From Benthicola sp964195715 (GTDB lineage: Bacteria > Gemmatimonadota > Gemmatimonadetes > Palauibacterales > Palauibacteraceae), in contig CAXMRU010000208.1 in assembly GCA_964195715.1 (NCBI GenBank), forward strand, positions 1-13,250: a stretch of 13,250 bases of DNA. Reading direction: 5' to 3'. The position numbers and the translations under genes are program-made. The notes beneath the pieces were generated by a model, which was not told the origin of the DNA, did not search any database, and saw only the letters and a program-made list of their open reading frames with translations. Of this stretch, positions 7,419 through 13,250 are shown one piece after another; within the stretch, counting starts at the first letter, position 1; every line of letters begins with the position of its first letter.

Positions 7419-8575
7419 AGCTCCACCCCCACCCACAGGTCCTCGCGCTCGGGGCGGGCCTTCGATCGGGTATTGTCGATGATATCGTCGATGACGGCCG
7501 GCGTAACGTCGCGGCCGCCGAGGCCGAGCACGTATCCGAACAGAATCGGCCGGTCCTCGGGAGGCACGTCGTACAGGGCGGAGCGGATCTCTTCGGCGAA
7601 GATACCGCCGTGCCCGGGCGAGATGTTCCGGTCCAGGACTGCCACCCGGTCCACGCCGCCCAGCAGCGCGCGCAGCTCGTCGGTCGGGAAGGGCCGGAAC
7701 ATCTTGACCTTGATCAGTCCCACTTTGTCTCCGCCGGCTCTCCGCTCGTCCACCACGTGACGCGCCGTCGATGTGATGGTGCCGGAGGTCACGAGCAGGA
7801 GGTCGGCGTCCTCGGTCCGGTAGGCCTCGACGGCCCCGTACCGGCGACCCGTGATCGCTTCCCAGTCGTCTTCGACCGTGCGGAACACGTCTCGCGCTTC
7901 GTCCATGGCCTCCTGCTGCTGCCAGCGTATCTCGGTGTAGACATCGGGCCGCACCAGGGCGCCGAACGCGTGAGGGTCCTTCGTGTCCATCTTGTACGCA
8001 GCCTCGCGCCGCGGCAGAAAGCGGTCCACGTCCGCCTGATCGGTGACGTCAACCGGCTCGGACGTGTGGGATAGGAAGAAGGCGTCGAGCAACAGCATGA
8101 CTGGCAGGTCCACCGTCTCGGCGAGCTTGAACGCCTGGATCGTGGTATCGAACACTTCCTGGTTCGTTTCGCAGTACAGTTGAATCCACCCGGTGTCGCG
8201 TTGCGAGAGGCTGTCGTTCTGGTCGGTCCAGATGTTCCACCCCGGCGCCATCGCCCGGTTGACGTTGGCCATCACGACGGGGTGGCGACCGCCCGCTGCC
8301 CAGTGCAGCATCTCGTGCATCAGCGCGAGCCCCTGTGACGAGGTGGCGGTGAACGTCCGCGTGCCCGTGACCGAAGCCCCGATGCAGGCGGCCATCGCCG
8401 AGTGCTCGGACTCGACCTTGATGTAGCGGGCAGGCAGGCTCCCGTCGGCTACCATGTCCGACAGTGCCTCTACGATCTGCGTCTGCGGCGTGATCGGATA
8501 GGCCGAGATAACTTCGACGCGGGAGCGAAGGACGCCCCACGAAACCGCGTGGTTGCCGATCATGACTTTCTTCAT
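7415..8575 (-). CDS. porA: Pyruvate/2-oxoacid:ferredoxin oxidoreductase, alpha subunit
   Basis: A 386-residue subunit containing the domains that contact the 2-oxoacid and the TPP pyrimidine. The N-terminal domain has MIGNHAVSWGVL and the hallmark YPITPQT (YPITP at residues 26-30), whose Thr is a conserved active-site residue. It continues with TATSSQGLALMHEML and NVNRAMAPGWNIW, then RDTGWIQLYCETNQE. The second domain (from about residue 245) has LLVTSGTITSTARHVVDE and AVLDRNISPGHGGIFAEEI. The start at 8575 overlaps the stop of the reductase gene by four bases (ATGA). An open frame continues upstream to 9331, but that part is the reductase gene read in another frame. Length and motifs match stand-alone PorA, and the missing ferredoxin (delta) gene is supplied by the fusion upstream. 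Confidence 0.93.
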   Translation of the reverse strand: MKKVMIGNHAVSWGVLRSRVEVISAYPITPQTQIVEALSDMVADGSLPARYIKVESEHSAMAACIGASVTGTRTFTATSSQGLALMHEMLHWAAGGRHPVVMANVNRAMAPGWNIWTDQNDSLSQRDTGWIQLYCETNQEVFDTTIQAFKLAETVDLPVMLLLDAFFLSHTSEPVDVTDQADVDRFLPRREAAYKMDTKDPHAFGALVRPDVYTEIRWQQQEAMDEARDVFRTVEDDWEAITGRRYGAVEAYRTEDADLLLVTSGTITSTARHVVDERRAGGDKVGLIKVKMFRPFPTDELRALLGGVDRVAVLDRNISPGHGGIFAEEIRSALYDVPPEDRPILFGYVLGLGGRDVTPAVIDDIIDNTRSKARPEREDLWVGVEL

Positions 8576-10347
8576 ATGCCCTCCCGCGTCATCACGATGG
8601 CTCCCCGGGGGCACTCGGCGGCGCACAGGCCGCATCCCTTGCAGTACCGCATGTCTATCTCGAATCCTCCGTCCTCGCGCCGGGAGATCGCCATGTCGGG
8701 GCAGAAGATCAGGCACAGCTCGCAGCGGTTGCACACGCCGCAGTTCAGGCAGCGCTCGGCTTCCTCGATCGCTTCCTTCCGGCTGAGTCCGAAGTTGGTC
8801 TCGCCGAACGCGGACCGGAGATCGATGCCAGCGTGGAAGTGATCCTCGTGGCGCGGCGCCGAGCGGTAATGGTGCGGATTCATTTGATCCCACGTGACCA
8901 CATCGTTGACGGGCGCCTCGCGCGGGATCGGGTCCTCGTCCTTCGCATAGCGCATGGCGCTGACGTTGCCACCGGCGAAGCGCAGGTCGTCGAGCGGGAC
9001 CTCGCCCACGTCCTCGCCTGCCTTCTGGCGCAGGAAGTGATCGATGCCGATCGCCGCGCGCTTGCCGGCGCCCAGCGCGTCGGCCACGGAGCGGGGCATG
9101 TCCACGGCGTCTCCGCCCGCGAACACCGGTGCGGACGTGCTCTCGCCGAGGGCCTCCACTTCGACTAGTCCCCAGTTCGTGCGGACTTCGTCGGGCAGGA
9201 AGGAGAGGTCGCAGTCCTCGCCGATCGCCGTCAGAACCGTGTCCGCCTTCATCGAGAAGACATCCCCCTCGATGGGGACCGGTCTCCGGCGCCCGGAGTC
9301 GTCGGGTGGCCCGAGCTCCATACGCTGACACGTGATTCCGACGAACTCGCCGTCCTCCAATTCGACGGCAGTAGGGGCCGCGAGGAACTCGAACTCGACG
9401 CCCTCCTCCTTCGTCTCCCTGGCCTCCTGCGGGATGGCCGGCATCTCACGGGGCGTGCGCCGGTACAGTACCGTGGCGTCCGCTCCCAGCCGGAGGGCGG
9501 AACGGGCGCAGTCCATCGCCGTGTTGCCCCCGCCCACCACAATCACGTGGTCGCCGAGGTCCGGCCGGCCGCCCGCGTTGACCTCCTTGAGGAAGTCGAG
9601 CCCCGGGCGAATCTCCGGTAGACCCTCGGCTCCTTCAATCCGGGAGTCCTTGCCCATGTGCGCGCCTGGCGCCACGAACACGGCGCCGAACCCGTTCAGC
9701 ACGGCCCACGGCACGTCCGTCCCGATGCGGGTGGACATGCGAATCTCGATCCCCTCGGCCTCGATCCGTTCGATCTGGCGGTCCAGGATGGCCCGTGGCA
9801 GCCGGTACTCAGGGATTCCCAGGCGGAGCATGCCTCCCGCCTCGGGGGCCGCCTCGAAGACGGTCACGCCGTAACCGAATCGAGCCAGGAAGCACGCGCA
9901 GGAGAGTCCCGCTGGACCGGACCCTATTACGGCCACGGTTTCGGTCCGCGTACGTTCCGGAGCAGGCGGCGGCGGTGCGGCCAGGATCATGTCTCCCAGC
10001 CGGCGCTCGACCGAGTGGATGGCCACGGCCTCGTCCATCGACGCGCGGTTGCAGCTGTCCTCGCACGGGTGGTGGCACACGCGGCCGGTGACCGCCGGCA
10101 TCGGGTTCTCGCGTACCAGCAGGTCGGCTGCGTCCTGCAGTCGGCCCTGCCCGATCAGGTACATGTAGCCCTCGATGTCGATTCCAACCGGGCAACCGGC
10201 GTTGCACGGGGCGACGCCGTCCTGGTACCGCGGCATGATGTACTTCCACGAGCCGGTCTGATTCACCAGAGTCGAGGTCTCGCTGATCGCCACGGGCGGG
10301 ATCTGCCGGCCCGATTCGCGCGGGCGGGTGACGTCGCGCTCAGACAT
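8572..10347 (-). CDS. GltD-type NAD(P)/FAD oxidoreductase fused to a 2x[4Fe-4S] ferredoxin domain
   Basis: A 591-residue electron-transfer subunit. Residues 45-120 form the GltD-type N-terminal FeS domain (Cys48, Cys52, Cys91, Cys95, Cys99). An FAD-binding GSGPAG follows at 142-147, an NAD(P)-binding GGGNTA at about 272, and the closing flavin motif FAGGDAV at 409-415. After a linker, residues 533-579 carry a ferredoxin region with Cys at 533, 536, 539, 542, 545 and 549, then 569, 572, 575 and 579. This last part replaces the delta subunit of 2-oxoacid oxidoreductases. The protein should pass electrons between the TPP enzyme and NAD(P), as the PadH subunit of phenylglyoxylate:NAD+ oxidoreductase does. 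Its ATG overlaps the gamma gene by 8 bases with GGAGGTG upstream, and its stop overlaps alpha by four. Family and coupling are clear; NAD versus NADP is not. Confidence 0.9.
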   Translation of the reverse strand: MSERDVTRPRESGRQIPPVAISETSTLVNQTGSWKYIMPRYQDGVAPCNAGCPVGIDIEGYMYLIGQGRLQDAADLLVRENPMPAVTGRVCHHPCEDSCNRASMDEAVAIHSVERRLGDMILAAPPPPAPERTRTETVAVIGSGPAGLSCACFLARFGYGVTVFEAAPEAGGMLRLGIPEYRLPRAILDRQIERIEAEGIEIRMSTRIGTDVPWAVLNGFGAVFVAPGAHMGKDSRIEGAEGLPEIRPGLDFLKEVNAGGRPDLGDHVIVVGGGNTAMDCARSALRLGADATVLYRRTPREMPAIPQEARETKEEGVEFEFLAAPTAVELEDGEFVGITCQRMELGPPDDSGRRRPVPIEGDVFSMKADTVLTAIGEDCDLSFLPDEVRTNWGLVEVEALGESTSAPVFAGGDAVDMPRSVADALGAGKRAAIGIDHFLRQKAGEDVGEVPLDDLRFAGGNVSAMRYAKDEDPIPREAPVNDVVTWDQMNPHHYRSAPRHEDHFHAGIDLRSAFGETNFGLSRKEAIEEAERCLNCGVCNRCELCLIFCPDMAISRREDGGFEIDMRYCKGCGLCAAECPRGAIVMTREGI

Positions 10348-10918
10348 GCGACACCTCCGTCGGGGCGGCCGAGCGAACGGCGCCGAAAGCCTCGACGGCC
10401 GCTGCGTAGTTGGCCTCTTGCTTGCCCGGTACCTCGTCGTCGATTGCGGCCCTAACCGACTCGAGCCCTATGAGCCCGAACTCGGCCGCGAAGGCGCCCA
10501 CGAGGGCGGTGTTCACGATCGGCTGGGACTTCGAGCCCAGGCCGTGCCGGATGGCGATGCCGCTCGCGTCGATCGTCGCCACGCGGAAGCGATCGAGGAG
10601 CTTCGGATACTCCTCGGGGGCTTTCTCTGTGTTGATGAGAATCGTGCCGCCCGGCTTGAGACCAGACGTCACGTCGATAGCTTCGATCAGTGTCGGGTCG
10701 AGGACGATCAGATCGTCCGGCTCGGTGATCTCGAAACGCAGTCGGATCGGGGTGTCATCGAAGCGAAGAAAGGCCGTGACGGGAGCTCCCCGCCGCTCCA
10801 CCCCGAACGCGGGGAACGACTGGACCCATTCTCCCTCACGGAACAGGGCCACGGCGAGCAGCTTGGAGGCGATGACCGACCCCTGCCCTCCACGGCCGTG
10901 TATTCGAAGCTCACGCAT
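10340..10918 (-). CDS. porG: Pyruvate/2-oxoacid:ferredoxin oxidoreductase, gamma subunit
   Basis: A 192-residue subunit and the first gene of the apparent operon. The N-terminal signature IHGRGGQGSVIASKLLA is followed by VQSFPAFGVERRGAPVTAFLR, both hallmarks of the gamma subunit or domain of 2-oxoacid:ferredoxin oxidoreductases, which helps bind CoA. The later segment has PDDLIVLDPTLIE and KPGGTILINTEKAPEE, then SKSQPIVNTALVGAFA, also typical. The start at 10918 has GAGGAAGG about seven bases upstream. Its stop lies inside the reductase gene (8-base overlap), implying coupled translation. Order gamma, reductase/ferredoxin, alpha, beta means the whole complex is encoded together. No frame damage is seen. 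Confidence 0.9.
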   Translation of the reverse strand: MRELRIHGRGGQGSVIASKLLAVALFREGEWVQSFPAFGVERRGAPVTAFLRFDDTPIRLRFEITEPDDLIVLDPTLIEAIDVTSGLKPGGTILINTEKAPEEYPKLLDRFRVATIDASGIAIRHGLGSKSQPIVNTALVGAFAAEFGLIGLESVRAAIDDEVPGKQEANYAAAVEAFGAVRSAAPTEVSHV

Positions 10919-11260
10919 CTAGAGCCTTCCTCAAGAGGGAACGAGGAGAGCGCCGGGGGTGACGAACTGACCTGTCCTGATAGTTAGGGGGCCAAAACGT
11001 CCCAGAAACGCCGGAACCGCTCATCCGACCTCGGGTCCTCGGAGCCCGCACTTCCCTCCGTAATCGTGTTGTCGCCCGCGAACCGCCGCATTTGGGCGGC
11101 CATACGGCACAGACACTCCATCGCGCCTCTACGCACGACATTTGCAAGAAGCGTGCGTCACGGAGAGGTGACACGACGGCCCGGAATGCCGGCCTGAAAC
11201 CCCTCTCGCGACACAGGCGGCGGGCCGGACCTCCCCTCGGCGGCACGACGGAGACGGGAC
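10919..11260. other. Intergenic region upstream of the operon and the small plus-strand gene
   Basis: These 342 bases separate the divergent gamma gene and the 73-residue gene, so they must hold the operon promoter. I see no confident -35/-10 pair. Short inverted repeats are present: CGCACG with CGTGCG (11133-11158, 14-base loop) and GTCAC with GTGAC (11157-11172, 6-base loop). They could be operators or chance. Open frames here have no ribosome sites and look non-coding. Confidence 0.45.
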
Positions 11261-11482
11261 ATGATCGATCCGAAGCAGGACCGTCCGTTCAGCGACGATC
11301 CGTACAGCGACCTTCCGTGCGATGGTGCACCACACTCACGCCGTGAGCACCACGCCCGCGACGAAGCCCTGGGAGCCCTGTGCGCGGAAGCCCAGGCGGA
11401 CGGAGTGCCGTGCTACGAGCTGGGGCGCGACTGCGAAATGTGCGAGCGTGCCTACCTCTCTTGGGCGGACGCGAAAGTCTGA
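11261..11482 (+). CDS. Small Cys-rich hypothetical protein
   Basis: A 73-residue soluble protein starting MIDPKQDRPF, with GGAG upstream of the ATG. Codon third positions are mostly G or C, as in neighbouring genes, which favours a real gene. It has no signal peptide or membrane segment. Five Cys occur at 20, 41, 51, 58 and 61, the last three in PCYELGRDCEMCERAY, and three His lie at 25, 30 and 31 (PHSRREHH), so a metal site is conceivable. The middle (residues 29-50) is probably helical. I do not recognise a family. It reads away from the oxidoreductase operon and is 145 bases ahead of the secreted protein gene, with an AT-rich promoter-like stretch between, so it is probably its own unit. 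Confidence 0.55.
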   Translation: MIDPKQDRPFSDDPYSDLPCDGAPHSRREHHARDEALGALCAEAQADGVPCYELGRDCEMCERAYLSWADAKV

Positions 11483-11529
11483 CCGGAACTGGTTCCCTTC
11501 CGGCCAGGTCCCCAAGTCGCTCCATTACT

Positions 11530-11605
11530 GCCAGATAGCCGGTTTTTAGCCTCATTTTTCCACCACCTGATCCGCTTTGTAGTATATTAGAAATAGTTGG
11601 ACGAT
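11530..11605 (+). promoter_or_regulatory. AT-rich region, likely promoter of the secreted protein gene
   Basis: An AT-rich stretch 25-100 bases before the start at 11628, with TATATT at 11583-11588 as a good -10 candidate about 40 bases ahead of the ATG. T-runs at 11533 and 11555 lie upstream. No consensus -35 is spaced correctly, so only the general location is supported. Confidence 0.45.
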
Positions 11606-11627
11606 TCCCCCCCCGAGAAGGTGTGCC

Positions 11628-12509
11628 ATGAGCATCGCACGTATCACGCTGGCGCTCGCTGCCGTCGCGGCTGCGGGCTTCTCGACCAGCAGTCTGCGGG
11701 CTCAGGAGTACACGCTGCCGCCGGCTCCCAACTCGTCGGCGGAAGACGGATTCAGCGTCGAGAACGGTCCCTGCCTCTACACCGCGACCTGGGCGACCAG
11801 GGTCGCGATGCACAGCCCCGGAATCGGCGCAATGGTCCGGGGCATGCTCGGGGACATCTACGGCAGCGCCTGCAGCGGCACATGGGCCCTCACTTATTTC
11901 GATTTCCAGGGTCCGTGGGACGACTACATCTTCATCGATGGACAGTACATCAAGGAGATCGATGGGCTGTACATCAAGGAGCTCAGCCGCACCGCGGTCG
12001 AGGCGGGTCCGCCGCGCAAACCGCAGCCGACTCCTCCCGACGTGAGGCCTCCCGACGAGCTGGAAACCCACCCCGCGCACGCCCCGGTGCCGCAAATTGG
12101 AGAGGGGTATGGCTCGAATGTTCTGACCTCGCGCTCTCTAGTACTCAGGGTCGCTCCCGGGCCGAAGCCGACCATGTACAACGGCATCCCGATCGTAGAG
12201 CGCGGCCGGTCATGGGAGAGGATCGAGACTGCCGACGGAAGCCACATATGGCGGCAGTCGGTGCTGGTCGAGAACTCGGATGGCAGCGGCAATGGCGTGG
12301 GAGAGCGCTACACGTCGGCTAACCGGGCGAACGCCCGCATGCCGGCGAGCGCGGCGGACAGACGAATCCACAGGCAGGAAGGGACACGCACAGCGCCCCG
12401 GAGAACCGCCTTGAGGCCGAGCAGCTCGAGCGGCACGTCTTCGGCTTCATCGCCGTCCTCGCGCACGAAGAGCGCGCCGCGGGGAGCGAGCAAGACGGTA
12501 AAGCAGTAG
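11628..12509 (+). CDS. Secreted hypothetical protein with doubtful C-terminal frame
   Basis: A 293-residue protein as read. Residues 1-25 are a signal peptide (MSIARITLALAAVAAAG, then LRA before Gln26), with GAGAAGG before the ATG. The mature part has two Cys (49 and 82) that could pair, a perfect-length tandem repeat IDGQYIKE/IDGLYIKE at 103-118, and a Pro-rich linker at about 128-158 (GPPRKPQPTPPDVRPP). A second segment contains VAPGPKPTMYNGIPIVERG and SHIWRQSVLVENSDG. From about residue 255 the chain becomes Ser/Arg/Pro/Thr-rich low-complexity sequence. In this stretch another plus-strand frame has more coding-like base use and ends at 12535, right at the terminator, so a frameshift is suspected. 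The protein is probably periplasmic or surface-associated. Family not recognised. Confidence 0.65.
   Translation: MSIARITLALAAVAAAGFSTSSLRAQEYTLPPAPNSSAEDGFSVENGPCLYTATWATRVAMHSPGIGAMVRGMLGDIYGSACSGTWALTYFDFQGPWDDYIFIDGQYIKEIDGLYIKELSRTAVEAGPPRKPQPTPPDVRPPDELETHPAHAPVPQIGEGYGSNVLTSRSLVLRVAPGPKPTMYNGIPIVERGRSWERIETADGSHIWRQSVLVENSDGSGNGVGERYTSANRANARMPASAADRRIHRQEGTRTAPRRTALRPSSSSGTSSASSPSSRTKSAPRGASKTVKQ
11934..11981 (+). repeat. In-frame 24-base tandem repeat
   Basis: Two head-to-tail 24-base units (11934-11957 and 11958-11981) match at 22 of 24 positions. They are in frame and encode IDGQYIKE followed by IDGLYIKE. This indicates a recent internal duplication of eight codons within the secreted protein. 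Confidence 0.9.
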
Positions 12510-12522
12510 CGTGGATTTCGAT

Positions 12523-12968
12523 TCAGTGCGTTTGAACGGCGGCTCCGGACGGGTTCCGGGGCCGCCGTTTTCTTTGGCAGATCGCCGTTTTCTGTTTCTC
12601 AGAGGCCTGTGAATGCCGTCGATACTCGCCCGCCGCGCCGACCGTTTCTTCGACCTCCTTCTCGACCCGCCTTCCGACGGGGGCCAGGTACACCGCCCAG
12701 CAGACCAGGAAGAAGAGCGCGTGATTCCAGAACACGAAATTCAGCTGCAGGTTGAACGCCGGTAGCGACGCCGGCAGACCCTGCCTGGACAGCAGGCCTA
12801 CGGTCACCGCGATGGCAGGTGACGCGATCGCCGTGGACAGATACGCGAGGATCGGCACCAGCATCAGACCCGTAAGCCGGGGACGAACACGATGGCGCCG
12901 AGCGTTGTCGCCACGAGGGTCCGGTTCCACGACCTGCTCCAGTGCCTGAAGGCCCGCCTGTTGATCAT
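12523..12968 (-). pseudogene. Small membrane protein with a frameshift near its N-terminus
   Basis: The start at 12968 has GGAGAGGTGA upstream and reads MINRRAFRHW, then a hydrophobic stretch (TLVATTLGAIVFVPGL), but hits a stop at 12864. The other frame continues the same kind of sequence: TGLMLVPILAYLSTAIASPAIAV, then NLQLNFVFWNHALFFLVCWAVYLAPVG, then a charged tail (RRVEKEVEE...). Adding one base near 12877-12882 (a CCGGGG run) would join them as FVPGL-TGLM in a single chain of about 148 residues with roughly three membrane helices. It is either a genuine pseudogene or a sequencing/assembly error. The last 14 codons of the frame overlap the terminator at 12535-12575, so the true C-terminus is unsure. 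I do not recognise the family. Confidence 0.6.
12535..12575 (+). terminator. Intrinsic terminator after the secreted protein gene
   Basis: A 14-base-pair stem: AACGGCGGCTCCGG (12535-12548) pairs with CCGGGGCCGCCGTT (12556-12569) with one G-T wobble and a 7-base loop. The 3' arm runs into TTTTCTTT (12568-12575). This is a textbook plus-strand rho-independent terminator. Reading the other way there is no T-tract. Confidence 0.9.
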
Positions 12969-13158
12969 GCTCACCTCTCCTGCCGGCCCCTTGCCGGCTT
13001 CACGTGCGCTCCTCGATCACAGTCGGATGAACGTATGGGAGGGTTCGTGGGATCCCGTCGCGGGTGATGGATCAGGAAACGCAGAGACGCCGCGATTGGA
13101 CGAATCGGTACTTTCATGCCTAACATCTCCGGTCCGAGGATCATCACTCAGGAGGCAC

Positions 13159-13250
13159 ATGCAGGGAGTCGCCGTCGCATCCAGCACGAAGCTGGCGGCA
13201 GACGCGGGAGCGATCGTGGCCGACGCCGGCGGTAACGCCGTAGACGCTGC
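13159..13250 (+). CDS. ggt: Gamma-glutamyltransferase-like protein, N-terminus only
   Basis: The ATG at 13159 follows CAGGAGG and opens 30 codons that run off the window. They begin MQGVAVASSTKLAADAG and continue IVADAGGNAVDA. The pattern VASS-x-LA-x-xAG followed by AGGNAVDA is the conserved N-terminal signature of gamma-glutamyltranspeptidases (N-terminal nucleophile hydrolases that cut glutathione gamma-glutamyl bonds and transfer the group). The start is very close to this motif and there is no signal peptide, unlike periplasmic E. coli Ggt, so a cytoplasmic member is possible. The catalytic Thr and the rest lie outside the window, so activity cannot be judged. Confidence 0.75.
   Translation, partial: MQGVAVASSTKLAADAGAIVADAGGNAVDA

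Noticed and set aside
4090..7760. Series of long plus-strand open frames opposite the thiolase, synthase and porA/porB genes
   Set aside because: Their translations are Arg/His/Gly-rich without motifs, while the minus frames carry intact catalytic residues.
8576..9331. N-terminal extension of the alpha-subunit frame
   Set aside because: It is the reductase gene read out of frame; the ATGA overlap at 8572-8575 and the family's usual length set the start at 8575.
10911..11246. Minus-strand open frame upstream of porG
   Set aside because: No ribosome site, Arg-rich non-coding-like translation; treated as intergenic.
12308..12493. Minus-strand 61-codon open frame overlapping the secreted protein tail
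   Set aside because: It needs a TTG start and has no clear ribosome site; the plus-strand alternative frame has more typical codon-position bias. Not fully excluded.
13096..13126. TTGGAC ... TAACAT as a promoter for the gamma-glutamyltransferase gene
   Set aside because: The 19-base spacing and weak -10 make it too uncertain to annotate.

Overview
The window looks like a GC-rich, Gram-negative bacterial chromosome segment. GC-rich third codon positions dominate, two proteins with signal peptides look like outer-membrane beta-barrels, and there is a lipoprotein cytochrome. The gene style fits Gemmatimonadota or a similar phylum, but I see no rRNA or other marker, so that placement is only an impression. 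No tRNA, CRISPR array, transposase or integrase was seen.

Left part (1-3616): a small outer-membrane barrel gene on the minus strand (147-716) is divergent, across about 630 bases without a convincing gene, from a di-heme cytochrome c lipoprotein (1347-2087, plus). An alginate-export-type outer-membrane channel follows (2330-3550, plus). The channel gene has a related GC-rich hairpin on each side. The downstream copy is a strong convergent terminator.

Centre (3648-10918, minus strand): this is the core of the window. Eight tightly packed genes read right to left as one apparent operon. In order they are a 2-oxoacid:acceptor oxidoreductase gamma subunit, a fused GltD-type NAD(P)/FAD oxidoreductase with a C-terminal 2x[4Fe-4S] ferredoxin domain, the alpha subunit, the TPP-binding beta subunit, an archaeal-type HMG-CoA synthase with its catalytic Glu/Cys/His in place, an SCP2/archaeal-type thiolase, a DUF35 zinc-ribbon/OB-fold protein, and a 59-residue ribbon-helix-helix-like protein. 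Four junctions overlap by 4 or 8 bases and the other three gaps are 13-22 bases. The simplest reading is a module that makes acetyl-CoA from pyruvate, sends the electrons to NAD(P), and condenses acetyl-CoA through acetoacetyl-CoA to HMG-CoA, using the thiolase/DUF35/HMG-CoA synthase trio best known from archaea. No HMG-CoA reductase is visible, so the fate of HMG-CoA (mevalonate or something else) is open. A different 2-oxoacid or acyl-CoA substrate also cannot be excluded.

Right part (10919-13250): a 342-base upstream region comes first, then a small Cys-rich hypothetical protein (11261-11482, plus) and a secreted hypothetical protein (11628-12509, plus). The secreted protein contains an in-frame 24-base tandem repeat, and its C-terminal reading frame is doubtful. 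A strong intrinsic terminator (12535-12575) follows. Next is a minus-strand small membrane protein whose frame is broken near its N-terminus (12523-12968). The first 30 codons of a gamma-glutamyltransferase-like gene (13159 onward, plus) run off the window.
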